A stretch of 64,000 bases of DNA from Erinaceus europaeus (GCF_950295315.1 NC_080162.1:73749729-73813728), one strand, 5' to 3'. Counted from the first letter of the stretch, positions 1 through 10,825 are shown. Notes: generated from the letters alone by a model not told the origin. Numbers and translations are program-made.

Positions 1-1745
1 AGGTCTCTGACCTTTCTCCCAGGCCCATGGAGCAGAGCCAAATCCCAGCTGATGTTGGCAAGCGGCTGGGAAAGTGGATGGGCAGGCTGTCAGGGCCGGC
101 CTTGTGCCCAGAGAACCTTCTGTGCCACTGTTCCTAGGCCAGGCAGGCCCAGCTCCACTGGCCACTTCCTATGCCCCAGGCAGGACAGAAGAAGAGGCCC
201 CTCCTGCCTGCATCATGCTCAACTGACCACGGTGACCACCTTCCTCCCCCAGGCCCTGGAAACAGAAATCTCCAATATAAATGCAAATTCACTGTAGTCC
301 CCAGTCTCCTGGCAGCTCCAGCTTGTGCTGCTGGCTGGAGACAAGAGCTAACACTGGCCTAGAGGAGATAAGGGGCTTCTAGACCACCCCCACCCCTGGC
401 CCTGCCCATTCCTCAGCCTGTCAGTGTCTCAAAAACCCCAGGGAATCCCAGTCCTCCCTCTCAGCTATGCAAAAATCTTGTGATAGGCCTGTGGAGACCC
501 TCATGCTATAATCAGGGAGGGCTGCAATCCTCAAAACAGTGATGATATTCCATTCGCCTGTCATGGACAAAGCCAAGAAATAGAGTGGAAAAGTGATAAG
601 TGACATGGGGGCCACCCCCACCCTCCACTAGTCTCAGTGCTGCCACAAGCCCAGTGCAGTCCTTCATGTGAATAAGAAACAGGTACCACTTATTCTGAAG
701 TGGCAGCTCCTCAGTAGGAAGCAAGGAGCTTCTGAACCCCTAGTTAGCCAGACTTCAGACCAGCATAGTGACCACAGTGGCCACAGTTCTTGTCAGAATC
801 TATCTCCTCTTTGGGACTCAGTTTTCCCTCTAGCCAGAGGAAACATCTAGAGAAGATAAGAGGAATATTTCTTTCTGCCAAGGGCCATTTGGATATTTAT
901 TGACATCATTCAAACATCACGCAAAATTATCAACTTAAAAATTACCGCTTAATGTTACTACTACAAAAAAGCTCCTCAATTTATTATATTTTTAGTCCCA
1001 CTGTTAAAGGAAAAGGAGGGGGTACAGCATCTGTTCCTTCAGTCTGAAGGTTCATCACACACTTTTCTCAACAAAGAATTTATGGGAGAGCATAATTATC
1101 AAGGTAAATTAAACTTTATTTTAAAAAAATTCATGTTAGGGCATGAGAGAGAAAGGAAGAGACTGAGTTACATTGTCACATGATAGGCCAGAAAAGAAAG
1201 TGAGCCCCCAAAGGTTAAGCCTTTAAAACCACACACAAGTTAGGGAATCCTTGGATTCCCATGCACATATGATAGGCCTAGACCTCTAAGGGATCCATCC
1301 CTCTCTCCACCACCACTCGTCAATTCCATCAGGAATGGTATCTTGTAGGCCCTCCCAGGACCTTGTCCTCACCATAAAGCAATGATAGTAGGGATAGCCC
1401 CAAGTCTCTAAATGGAGGCTGGAGTAGCCTGCCCTGCCACTCGAGAAAGACTGGTCCTGCAATGTTCCCAGCTGTGACCATAAGCCGTGAGCTCAGACCA
1501 ATAGGGACTTAGAGGATACACAGAGTCTGGTGATAAATATAAATTTAAGTATAAATATAAATAAATGTAAATATATATATGCCCTGGAGCAGCTGGATGG
1601 AGGTAAATAGTAAATAGTTAATTTTAACCAGAGAAATTTTTTTTTTCAAGAACGGGAGCTACTCTCTGCCTTAATCCAACTCTCTAGCCCTTTTCTCTAC
1701 CCTGACACCATTCTCTCAGACAGTATTTTTTTTTTGACATTCAAC
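1..1745. other. Intergenic, mostly unique sequence
   Basis: I see no exon and no lineage-specific SINE in this stretch. The first 400 bases are GC-balanced, lack repeats and contain an octamer motif (281-288), so they could be an old regulatory element. From about 850 to 1740 the sequence is AT-rich. The short open frames have no recognisable protein similarity and are treated as chance. Confidence 0.5.
281..288 (+). promoter_or_regulatory. Octamer (POU) motif atgcaaat
   Basis: This is an exact match to the octamer bound by POU-domain factors (family knowledge). It sits in repeat-free sequence far from any TATA box seen here. Function is inference; a single 8-mer is expected by chance every few tens of kilobases. 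Confidence 0.25.
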
Positions 1746-2855
1746 CAAATCTTAATTATTATTATTTTTATTTATAAAAAAGGAAACATTGGGGAGTCAG
1801 GCGGTAGCACCGCGGTTTAAGCACACATGGCACGAAGCGCAGGGACCAGCTTAAGGATCCCGGTTCGAGCTCCCAGCTCCCCACCTGCAGGGGAGTCGCT
1901 TCATAGGTGGTGAAGCAGGTCTGCAGGTGTCTGTCTCTCTCTCCCCCTCTCTGTCTTCCCCTCCTCTCTCCATTTCTCTCTGTCCTGTCTACCAACAACA
2001 TCAATAACAATAATAATAACTACAATAACAATAAAAACAAGGGCAACAAAAGGGAAAATAAATAAAAATTCAAAAAAAAAGTAAAAAAAAAAAAAAGACA
2101 AAACCATAGGATAAGAGGAGTACAACTCTACATAGTTCTCACCACCAGAACTCCGTATCCCATCCCCTCCCTTGATAGATTTCCTACTCTTTAACCCTCT
2201 GGGAGTATGGACCCAAGGTCATTGTGGGATGCAGAAGGTGGAAGGTCTGGCTTCTGTAATTGCTTCCCTGCTGAACATGGACATTGGCAGATATATCCAT
2301 ACTCCCAGACTGCCTCTCTCTTTACTTAGTGGGACAGGGTTCTAGGGAATCGGAGCTCCAGGACATATTGGTGGGGTTGTCTGTCCAGCAAAGTCTGGTT
2401 GGCATCATGGTAGCATCTGGAACCTGGTGGCTGAAAAGAGAGGTAACATATAAAGCCAAACAAGTTGTTGACTAATCATGAACCTAAAGGCTGGAGTAGT
2501 GCAGAGGAAGAGTTGGGGTGGGGGTGGGGTCTCTGTTTTGTAGATAGCTAGTAGGCATATTTTAGTTAGATTCCAAAGAGCCTGTGGCTATACTAGTTTT
2601 TTTTTTTTCCTGAGCCTGAAATCTGATATGCAGGTGGATCCTAGTTATTGTCTGGGGAGATGATGTCATGGCTGGAAAAAGGACCTTCTTATCCAGCTTC
2701 AGGCTAGCTACCAAACTCAAGCAAAACTACCAGTTGTGTGCCCCCAGGAATATGCCTAAAATGGACTTCCTAGCTTTCTTCTACCCTAAAATCCCTAATC
2801 TCATCTACTCTAATCCTTCTTTTTGGTTCCTGCTCATTAACCATTTTGTCTCAAC
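1745..2855 (+). repeat. Repeat X copy 1 (LINE-like, unclassified)
   Basis: The phrases 'cataggataagagg', 'cccatcccctccc', 'ctctgggagtatgg' and 'cttctgtaattgcttccc' recur at 2856-3115 (inverted), 4390-5300 and 5795-6148, which defines an interspersed family. A SINE-A (1791-2096) splits this copy near its start. The open frames are short and meaningless. It could be an L1 3' region or a long non-autonomous retroposon; the sequence alone does not decide. Confidence 0.6.
1791..2096 (+). mobile_element. SINE-A, full length, nested in repeat X
   Basis: The tRNA-like head has an A box (cggtagcaccgcgg) and a B box (ggttcgagctcc). A CT-rich body, a CAA/TAA-rich stretch and an A-rich end with AATAAA motifs follow. 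It interrupts repeat X just after 'aaggaaacatt', the same spot used by the SINE at 5825-6106. Confidence 0.85.
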
Positions 2856-3428
2856 TTAGATGATGCCATCTTCCAGACACCAAGTTATAGATGCTACCAT
2901 GACTCCATCCCAACTTCTCTGGGCAGATGACCTCACCAGTGTGTCCTGGATCCTTGAACCTCCAGAGCTCTGGTCCACTAAGGGAAAGATATAAACAGGC
3001 TGGGAGTATGGATTGACCTGTAAACACCCATGTTCAGCAGAGAAGCAATTACAGAAGTCAGAACTCCTCCCTTCTGCCTCCCAAAAAAAACCTTGATCCA
3101 TCCTCCTAGTAGGAGGTGAAGTTATGTGATAAAGATAAGAGGGTTCTGAACTTCAGCTCCATCAGCACCCAGAGAGAGAGAAGGAAAAGGAGAGGGACAT
3201 ATGGAGGTGGTTATGTTGTCATGAGTGGCTTGAAGGGGAAGAAAGGATTGAATCAGGAGAAAAAGTGGTCAGATATGTATATATTGCAGAGATGATAGCC
3301 CATGTCTACAACCTTAGGGAAACTGTGGTGGATTGAAGTGGAGAGACTGAAGATTTAGAACTCTGGTGGTGGCAATGTTATGGATTGAAACTCCTGTTGA
3401 TATGTAATTTTGTAAAATAATAGATAAT
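2856..3428 (+). repeat. Repeat X copy 2 with inverted 5' segment
   Basis: 2856-3115 is the reverse complement of the segment seen at about 2205-2440 in copy 1. It includes the antiparallel form of 'cttctgtaattgcttctc' and of the graded 'ctgggagtatgg' motif. From 3116 the element reads in the + direction to its A/T-rich 3' end. That end is split by an LTR at 3429-3862 and resumes at 3863-3890. Inverted 5' part plus sense 3' part is the structure left by twin priming of an L1-type reverse transcriptase (family knowledge). Confidence 0.5.
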
Positions 3429-3558
3429 TGTTGGTATGCTTTTAAAAACCCCTTCTGTTTCATTTGGTTTAATCCCCCCTGCTTAACACTATTCTATTTA
3501 CATAACCACTTCATTCTATTTACATAACCGCTGTTAAAAAGCACCACCCTCCCTCCAG

Positions 3559-3594
3559 GGCATTGGTGGTTCAGTGATAGAATTCTTGCCTGCT
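3559..3594 (+). pseudogene. tRNA-Gly(GCC) 5' half inside LTR
   Basis: The 5' 34 bases of tRNA-Gly(GCC) are recognisable here (gcattggtggttcagtg...), with two substitutions. Similarity stops after 'gcctgc', at the anticodon region. No B box or 3' half follows, so it is not a functional tRNA gene. It lies in the U3 part of the solo LTR. No target duplication of its own is visible. Confidence 0.65.
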
Positions 3595-3759
3595 CCGCCC
3601 CCTCTCCTTGTCATACCCTGATTTTCACCAGTCACTTTTCTCTCCACCCTCTCTGCGTTGCGTCCTGTTCACACCCTACTGGGCTAGTATATTTATAAGG
3701 ACAAGATTGTAGTTGTTAGTTTAGCTTAGCTTGGCTTAGATTGTGCTGCGTCCTGCATG

Positions 3760-3765
3760 AATAAA
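3760..3765 (+). terminator. LTR polyadenylation signal AATAAA
   Basis: AATAAA lies about 65 bases downstream of the TATA-like box, in the position expected for the R region of an LTR. Confidence 0.55.
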
Positions 3766-4389
3766 GAGATACTGCCTACAGCTCAACCATGAGTCCCTGG
3801 TCGTCTGTTACCCGCCCGTGAAGCCAGCCTGGCGAAAACAACATAGCCCAGCAAAAACAACAGATAATAATAATTTAAAAAATAAAATAAAACCAAAAGC
3901 CCTGCTTACACCTGTAACCACTCCTATTTTCTGGGGGGTATCTTCTCCCTCAATGCCCATGTGGTTGCTTTGGCATGGTCAGATCAAATGATTTTATGGG
4001 CCTGCAGAACAGATGTTCCCCACCACTGACCAAGAGTGACCTCCAAGAACAAAGAGCTCCTAGAGTTGGACTGGACAACCTTATAAGAATCTCTTTTGGA
4101 TCTGAAACCTTCTCATTCTTCCATCTCTAGGTTCCAAGTACATTATAAGCTAAGAACCCAAGAGTCTTCAGAAGAGCAAGGTATCTCTGACAGCAAAAGC
4201 ATTTTGTGGTCCACATCAGACAGAGGTGGTATAGGTTTGGGGTCACAAGCAAAACTCTTGACTGACCCAGGTTAAAATCTAGTAGATTACTGGTTCCAGT
4301 TCTTTGTCACCTCTTCAGAGAAGTCTCTCCAATGGCCTCAAATGGGACAGTTTCTTCCTCCAAAGGTCATATCATAGTGCCTTGCTGAT

Positions 4390-5300
4390 TGTTTTCTTCC
4401 TTTTTAAAATTTTATTTTTTATTAGTGATTTAATACTGACTTACAAAATTGTAAGATAATAGGGATATGATTCTATACAGTTCCCACCACCAGAGTTCTG
4501 TGTCCCATCCCCTCCATTGAAAACTTCAGTAGTTCTCCCAAGGTCCCAATATGGGCTGATTGTAAAATTATCTATATCTATGTGTACATACATACTTTTG
4601 CCCCATTTTTTTTCAATAGTTCTGCCTTCATTTCCTTTCTGGTCCAATCCTACACCAATTACTATTTCCAAGTGTCTTTCCTTTTTTTCCTCTTCTCTCC
4701 CAAATAAGAGAAACAGTGCCTGGCTTCCTTTGGTGTTTTCCAGATTTGCTTCCCTTTAACTGATGGTATAAAAAGAAGATTCCTGGGGGCCAGGTGATAG
4801 CACAGCAGGTCAAACACACATGGCGCAAAGCGCAAGGACTGACTGGTTCGAGCCCCAGCTCCCCATCTGCAAGGGGGTCGCTTCACAAATAGTAAAGCAG
4901 GTCTGTAGGTGTCTGTCTTTCTCTACCCATCTCTGTCTTCCCCTCCTCTCTCAATTTCTTTCTGTCCTATCCAACAACAACAATGAACAACAAGGGCAAC
5001 AAAAAGGGGGGAAATGGCTTCCAGGAGCAGTGAATACATAGTACAGGTACCGAGCCCCAGCAATAACCTTGGAGGCAAAAAAAAAAACAAGATTCTTGAT
5101 GACAAATGCTTCAAGTCCTGGTGGAATGGGGTTACAAAGCCCTCTGGTTTACTTCCTTATTATTTACTCTTCTGGGAGTATCGACAAAATTCTTTTTGGG
5201 GTGCAGAAGGTGGGAGCTCTGACTTCTGTAATTGCTTCTTTGCTGGGCATGGGCATTAGCAGGTTGACCCATAACCCTCCCCCCTTGCTGGCTTTCTTCA
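4390..5300 (+). repeat. Repeat X copy 3, interrupted by a SINE
   Basis: It contains 'cccaccaccagagttctgtg' and 'cccatcccctcc' near 4490-4515, and 'ctctgacttctgtaattgct' near 5215. A SINE-A occupies 4785-5091. Host sequence on both sides of the SINE shares 'aagattc(c/t)tg', a degraded target duplication. Confidence 0.55.
4785..5091 (+). mobile_element. SINE-A, full length with 3' module
   Basis: Head with A box (tgatagcacagcagg) and B box (ggttcgagcccc), then CT-rich body, then 'gcaacaaaaagg'. The 3' module 'ggagcagtgaatacatagt' to 'ccccagcaataacc' and an A-run complete it. This is one of the clearest complete copies. Confidence 0.85.
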
Positions 5301-5545
5301 TGACCTCTACTGTTACAATAAGTGATCTCATTCATTCATGTCCCCCATGGTTATCTCTTGTTTCTCCTCTCCTTCAAGTTTCTATAAAGCAGACACCAAA
5401 AATAAATAACTTTGTGTTCTTAACATTTGGAAGAGATGAAGAAAAGTCTCCTCCAATAGGGTCAGTGTTCAGCCAAAGCTGCTTAATACAGAGCTAGTAC
5501 AGAAAAGCACTCACAGAATCCTGATGGCTGTTGTAATATAAATAG

Positions 5546-5724
5546 ATTTTTTTAAATATTTTATTTATTTTATTTTTGAGAGAGATGCAGAGGGAGAGAG
5601 AGAGAGAAACACCAGAGCACTGCTCAGCTCTGGCTTATGGTGGTGCAGGGGATTGAACCTGGGACTTTGGAGCCTCAGGCATAAGAATCTGTTTGCATAA
5701 CTATTATGCTATCTCCCCCACCCA
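5546..5724 (-). mobile_element. SINE-B, reverse orientation
   Basis: Read on the - strand, the head is gatagcataatagttatgc and the B box is ggttcaatcccc. A GA-rich (CT-rich on the sense strand) body and a T-rich end (A tail) complete it. Confidence 0.8.
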
Positions 5725-5794
5725 AATAAAGAGATTTTAACCATGGTGAGGGAGTGGTAAGGAGGAAAGAAATGGGGAAAGTTCTTTTTTTTTA

Positions 5795-6148
5795 ATTTTT
5801 TTATTTATTAAAAGGAAACATTGACGGGAGTTGGGCGGTAGTGCAGCGGGTTAAGTGCACGTGGCATGAAGCACAAGGACCTGCGTAATGATCCCGGTTC
5901 AAGCCCCAGCTCCCCACCTGCAAGGGAATCGCTTCACAGGTGGTGAAGCAGGTCTACAGGTGTCCGACTTTCTCTCTCCCTCTCTCTTCCCCTCCTCTCT
6001 CCATTTCTCTCTGTCCTATCCAACAACGACATCAATAACAGCAACAATAATAGCTACAACAATAAAATAACAAGGGCAATAAAATAAATACAGAATTTTT
6101 TTTTTTTTAAAGGAAACATTGACAAAACCATAGGATAAGAGGGGTATG
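5795..6148 (+). repeat. Repeat X fragment, copy 4
   Basis: Sequence around 5810-5824 and 6106-6148 (aaggaaacattgac, ccataggataagagg) is repeat X. It is split by the SINE-A at 5825-6106. Confidence 0.55.
5825..6106 (+). mobile_element. SINE-A with long target duplication
   Basis: Complete head, CT-rich body and CAA/AATAAA end. It is flanked by copies of aaaggaaacattgac (before 5825 and after 6106), the target duplication. It uses the same target position in repeat X as the copy at 1791. Confidence 0.85.
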
Positions 6149-6225
6149 TGGTCCAGGAGGTGGCACAGTGGTAAAGCATTGAATTCTCAAGCATAAGGTC
6201 CCGAGTTCAATCCCCGGCAACCACC
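6149..6225 (+). mobile_element. SINE-C head fragment
   Basis: The head 'aggaggtggcacagtgg' and B box 'gagttcaatccccgg' are present. The CT-rich body is missing. Confidence 0.65.
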
Positions 6226-6242
6226 ATTTAACAGCGATACTG

Positions 6243-6400
6243 TGGGCCTGTGGAATAGCTCACTTGGCTTGTACACTGCTTTGCCATATGTGTGACCTAG
6301 GTTCAATTCTGGCCCACCCTCCCTTGATGGAAGCTTCGGTGCTGTTGTCTCTTTCATTCTCTCTCTGCCTCTCTGTCTCTGTCTTAAAAATGACACTGCA
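6243..6400 (+). mobile_element. SINE-E
   Basis: tRNA-like head with A box (ggaatagctcacttgg) and B box (aggttcaattctgg), followed by a CT-rich run ending in 'ctgtctctgtctt'. Only the general layout ties it to the other SINEs. Confidence 0.55.
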
Positions 6401-6552
6401 AAACATTTAACTATGGAGAAATTTTCATACTGTATCACTGGATAGAAAAAGCAATGAGAAAATAGAAGCTGCAGGCATCTCTCATTTCCCACATCCCTCT
6501 TGATATCTCTCCATCTCTATACAATAATGAATTAATTTAAAAGTAGTTATTA

Positions 6553-6812
6553 GGGGGAGTTGGGCAGCAGGTTAAGTGCAGGTGATGCAAAGCTCAAGGA
6601 CCGGCATAAGGATCCCGTTCGAGCCCCCAGCTCCCCACCAGCAGGGGAGTCACTTCACAGGTGGTGAAGCAGGTTTGCAGGTATCTATCTTTCTCTCCCC
6701 TCTCTGTCTTCTCTTCCTATCACCATTTCTATCTGTCCTATCTCACAACAACAACAACAACAATAAAACAACAAGGGCAATAAAAGGGAATAAATAAAAT
6801 AAAATAAAAATA
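6553..6812 (+). mobile_element. SINE-A
   Basis: The head has lost several bases ('gttgggcagcaggttaag'), so the A box is damaged. B box, CT body and CAA/AATAAA end are present. A transcriptionally dead copy is likely. Confidence 0.8.
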
Positions 6813-8102
6813 GTTATTAAAAAGAATGAAAGAAAATATAGTCTCCAGGACTTCCTACCCTCCACTGATCATAGTATTTTAGGCAGGGCAATTTAACACA
6901 GTGGCATATTGTTTTGGAGAAGAAAACCAAAAGTAAAACATCTGACAAACTTGGTGTCAAATAGAATGTCCAGTATATCCCATTTATAATATATACACAT
7001 AGTCATTATAGAAACATTGCAATGGATTTGGGCTGGTGATGACTCCTTAAAGAAAAACAAAAAGCCCAAACTACACAGGCTAACTTTAATAAATTAACTT
7101 ACACAAGATTCTATTCAAACTTGATCATAAAAAAAAGTAAGAAAGTAAGCCACAATCTGGAAAATGCTTATAACAACCTAAGATTAGTATCCCAAACATG
7201 TAAAGTACTTCTACAAATCAAGAAGACAAAGACAAATGTTCAGAAGAAAAATAAAGCTGATTTGTGAAGTATGCAAAGACCATTACTAGGCCCTGATTCA
7301 ACCACCCTATGATTTAAAAAAAATCTACATTGTAGATGTGTACAATGCATGTTTTTTGGGAACACCCTGACATTTATAATGTTTTGTTCTTGTCCTTTGA
7401 TTTTATGTAGGGTCAAACCTGCACAAGTTAGTCCACTGGGTAACTTGCGTGACTAGCTTTTCCTTCAAGAGTCAAAACATACAAGGTGAGCTTCTGGACC
7501 TCAACCTCCCATTAGGCTTTGCAGTACATATGTGTCTTACCACCTAGAAAACTGTTAGCCTATTTTTCACCTCCTGTTCACTCTTCTCGGTTCACACTAA
7601 CTTCTTTGTTCTTCAAACCCCCTGACTATGGTAGAGAGGATTTCAAAATGACCTCCAAGATATCTAGTCCCTGTAGCCCCTATCTGTCCAGCACAATCCC
7701 CTAGACTATGAAGATAAAAGAGTTTACTCCTATGACTAGGTTATGAATGCAGCATAGGTGTAGGTACAAAAGTCATCGGGTGAGCCTGATATAATCACAT
7801 TAGACCTTTAAAAGCAGAGAGTTTTCTCTGTGTTTTCACAGAAGTAAAAAATCCAAGACATGAGTAGGACTCAGTGCACCACTGTTGACTAGAAGATAGA
7901 GGGGGTCACATATGAAGGGATGCAAATGGCCTCTAGAGCTTTCAGTCAGCAAGAAAACAAAGAATTTTTTACGCTTGCTATGAGTTGAGCTGTACCAACT
8001 ACAACTATGAACTTAGAGATGGATTTTTCCTCAGTGTCTTCATATAAGAACTAAGCTAGGCAGATACTCTGATTTTAGACTTGTGATATCCCAAGGAAAG
8101 AA
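6813..8102. other. Intergenic, no gene seen
   Basis: AT-rich sequence without a recognisable SINE, LTR or exon. A short open frame at 7519-7704 has no protein-family features. Confidence 0.45.
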
Positions 8103-8401
8103 CTCAGCTATGGCTGAGAGATAACTCACCTGATAAAGTGCACAAATTACTATATGTGAGGTCCTGGGTTCAAGGACTAGGTCACCACATGGGAGCACCA
8201 TGCAAAACAAAAGCTTCATAAGTGGTGGAGTAGTGCTGTGGTGTCTCTCTTCTCTCTGTTTCTCAGCCTCTATCTGGAAAAAAAATAAGAAAGAATCTAT
8301 TAGGAACAGTAGACTTGCACAGACATGAAGTCCCAGTGGCAAAAAAAAAAAAAAAAAGAAAGAAAGAAAGAAAGGGAGAGGGAGGGAGAGAGAGAGAGAA
8401 G
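8103..8401 (+). mobile_element. SINE-E with A/AAAG-rich tail
   Basis: Head 'gagagataactcacctg', B box 'gggttcaagg', a CT-rich stretch and a terminal module 'gacttgcacagacatgaag'. A poly-A/(AAAG)n/(GGGA) microsatellite grew from the tail at 8341-8401. A relative lies at 10559. Confidence 0.65.
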
Positions 8402-8809
8402 AAAAGAAAAGAGCCTAACTGCTCTATATTAAACTTGTGATTTACAAGACTATGCACTAACTGGATAGTGTTTTATTTAAGTCACTATGTGGTAATTTGT
8501 ATATAGTAATATAAATTAATACTGACCTCAAACAAGACATTTTCTCTGATAGGTCCCTCCTCCTGGAAGACTTTCCCCAAGATTACCTATAGGGCTTACC
8601 CTTTCCCTTCCCAGGTAACTGCCCAAATGTCTCTTTCCAAAGAAGTCTTCCTGACCACACCGTCCTTTCTTTTACTATTCTTCTGCCCATTTTATTTTTC
8701 TATCTAACACTTAACACCAATAGAATATGGTTTCAGTTTCAAGCTAATACCATGTTTTTAACTCAGTAACATTTTACACATTTTCATCTTGAGGTAATTT
8801 TTAATTTCT

Positions 8810-9072
8810 TTCTTTTTTGCCTGCAGGGTTATCCCTGGGGCTTGGCACCTGCACTATGAATCCACTGCTCTTGATGGGCATTTTTAAATTTTTGTTGCCA
8901 TTGTTGTTGTTGTTGGATATGACAGAGAGAAATCGAGAGAGGAGGGGAAGACAGAGAGGGGGAGAGAAAGACACCTGCAGACCTGTTTCACTGCTTGTGA
9001 AGTGACCCCAATGCACGTCCTTGCATTTCGTGCCATATGTGCTTAATTCACTGCACTACAGCCTAGCCTCCT
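8810..9072 (-). mobile_element. SINE-A, reverse
   Basis: The 3' module comes first on this strand (agggttatccctggggcttg, then 'atgaatccactgctc'). The GA-rich body and head follow, ending near 'ctgcactacagcctagcctcc'. It is complete but diverged. Confidence 0.85.
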
Positions 9073-10235
9073 CCTAATAATGTTCAATTTAAGACCTACA
9101 AACTCTGTTCAAGATTTTCCACATAGCCTTCGTTCAGAATTTCCAAATGTTATTTGTACATATTTGTTTTATCCTTCTTTATGTATATATTTTTTCTGAA
9201 CCATTTGAGAATAATTTGCTGAACCAATTCCCCTTTACTTCCAAATATCTTAAGCTGATATCTCCTGCATGGAAATCCTTCACACTATCACAATAAAAGC
9301 ATCAAAATCAGGAAATTGACACTGACATATTATTAAAACAAATCTTCTGACCCCAATCAAATACTGTCAAGTGTCCTAAAAATTAGTAGTTATATTATTT
9401 ATAATAAGCAAAAATATCCAACCACTAATACTCATTGTATTTTGTCTCTTTCCATCTGGCACATTCCTTTATTTCTTCCTTTCCTTTCATTATCTTGACA
9501 CTTATCAAGATTACAAGCAAAGTTGTCTTGTAAGAGAGTCCTCAATTGGAGTTTACCTAATAATTCCCATGATCAGATTTAGCCTTTGCATCACTGGTAG
9601 GGAAATCACAGATATGATGAAGCTTTGTGCATCCTGCCAGAGCCCTGTTTTTGTAGGTGATGTTACCTTTGATCTTTTGATTAAGGTTGTATCTACCCTG
9701 TTCCTCCTCTATAAATGCATGCTCCCTCATACATAACTTATGAGAAGACACTTTAAGTTGGATAAATATTATGTCCCCAACAAAATTTTCCCACGATGGC
9801 TTCCATTTTAGCTTCATTAATGATTCCAGAATGAATTATAATTTCCATATTTCAACACTTCCTTCTACACTTACTACTGAATATTGCACTGTAAGAAAGC
9901 TTTCTGCAAATATTGTATTCATTTATAGATAGATGGATGGTAGATGAATAGATGATTAGGCGAGTGATATCAGTGTGGAGTCACTGGATCTCATTTTTAT
10001 TCAATGGGTTTTAATCTATTAATATAATTGCAACTATTTACTTTGATGATCAGACTATCCCAAATTGGCCAGTGATGCCTATGTTCTCTTGATATCTCCA
10101 GCACTATTTAAGCTTCGCCACTTCCTTTAGAGCATAACTAGTTTCCAGGCTAGCAATATACCAACTCTTCTCTGACCTTAAGTCAACGATTTCCTGGAGG
10201 ATTCCTGGTCCTCGTCCGTAAAGAATGGTATTTAG
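9073..10235. other. Intergenic, no gene seen
   Basis: AT-rich unique sequence with a short degenerate GATA/GATG microsatellite near 9930-9955. The 86-codon minus-strand frame at 9557-9817 shows no family hallmarks. Confidence 0.45.
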
Positions 10236-10477
10236 AGGGAGTCGGGCAGTAGTGTAGCGGGTTAAGCACAGATGGCACAAAGCACAAGGACCAGCATAAG
10301 GATCCCGCTTCGAGCCCCGAGCGGTGACACAGGTCTGCAGGTGTCTTTCTCTCCCCCTCTGTCTTAGCCTTCCTCTCTCTATTTCTCTCTGTCCTATCCA
10401 ACAACAATAACACCAATAATAACTACAACAATAAAACAACATGGGCAACAAAAGGGAATAAATAAATATTAAGAAAA
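10236..10477 (+). mobile_element. SINE-A with target duplication
   Basis: Head, B box (gcttcgagcccc), CT body and AATAAA end are present, with a deletion just after the B box. It lies between copies of aatggtatttaga (about 10225-10237 and 10485-10497). Confidence 0.85.
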
Positions 10478-10506
10478 AAATAACAATGGTATTTAGAAAC
10501 CAAAAT

Positions 10507-10544
10507 CAGGCCAGGTGGTGGCGCACCTGGTTGACTACACATGC
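10507..10544 (+). mobile_element. 38-bp tailless retropseudogene of SINE-D 5' end
   Basis: The insert starts with caggccaggtggtggcgc, the SINE-D head, and stops after 38 bases in the SINE equivalent of the anticodon loop. A perfect 13-bp direct repeat (tagaaaccaaaat, 10494-10506 and 10545-10557) brackets it. There is no A-tail. This matches the described class of mammalian tailless retropseudogenes made from truncated tRNA or tRNA-SINE RNA. Confidence 0.8.
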
Positions 10545-10558
10545 TAGAAACCAAAATT

Positions 10559-10825
10559 GGGGGGGAGGGGAAGAGATAGCTCACCTTGTGGAGTCCACAA
10601 TTTACTATGAACAAGGACTCAGGTTCAAGCCTCCAGTCACCATATAAAAGCACCATGAAAAAGGGCTAGTTAGTTTCATGATCAGTGGAGCAGTGCTGTG
10701 GTATCTGTCCATTCTATGTCTTTCTCCCTCTGCCTCTCATCGTTTACCTTAAAATAAAAAATAAAAAAAAACTACCAAGAAGAGTGGAATCACACAAACA
10801 CAGAATTCCAGCAACAGTGCCAGCA
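10559..10825 (+). mobile_element. SINE-E
   Basis: Head 'gagatagctcaccttgtgg', B box 'aggttcaagcc', a CT-rich part, an A-rich stretch and a terminal module 'cacaaacacagaattccagc' with a final A-run. It has the same layout as the element at 8103. Confidence 0.65.

Larger units (their letters stand above)
3429..3862 (+). mobile_element. Solo LTR (ERV class II-like), 434 bp
   Basis: It begins tgttggtatgc and ends aaaacaaca (TG...CA with matching termini). It is bracketed by the 6-bp direct repeat gataat (3423-3428 and 3863-3868), the duplication length usual for class II endogenous retroviruses. A TATA-like run (tatatttataagg, about 3688-3700) precedes a polyadenylation signal at 3760-3765, giving a U3-R-U5 layout on the + strand. 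No gag, pol or env is attached, so this is a recombination remnant. It carries a 22-bp internal tandem repeat (3491-3529) and a tRNA-Gly half. Confidence 0.8.

Noticed and set aside
3296..3850. Direct repeat tagccca at 3296-3302 and 3844-3850 as LTR target duplication
   Set aside because: It would place repeat X sequence inside the LTR. The 6-bp gataat pair at 3423/3863 gives matching termini and restores the repeat X 3' end, so the 7-mer is taken as coincidence.
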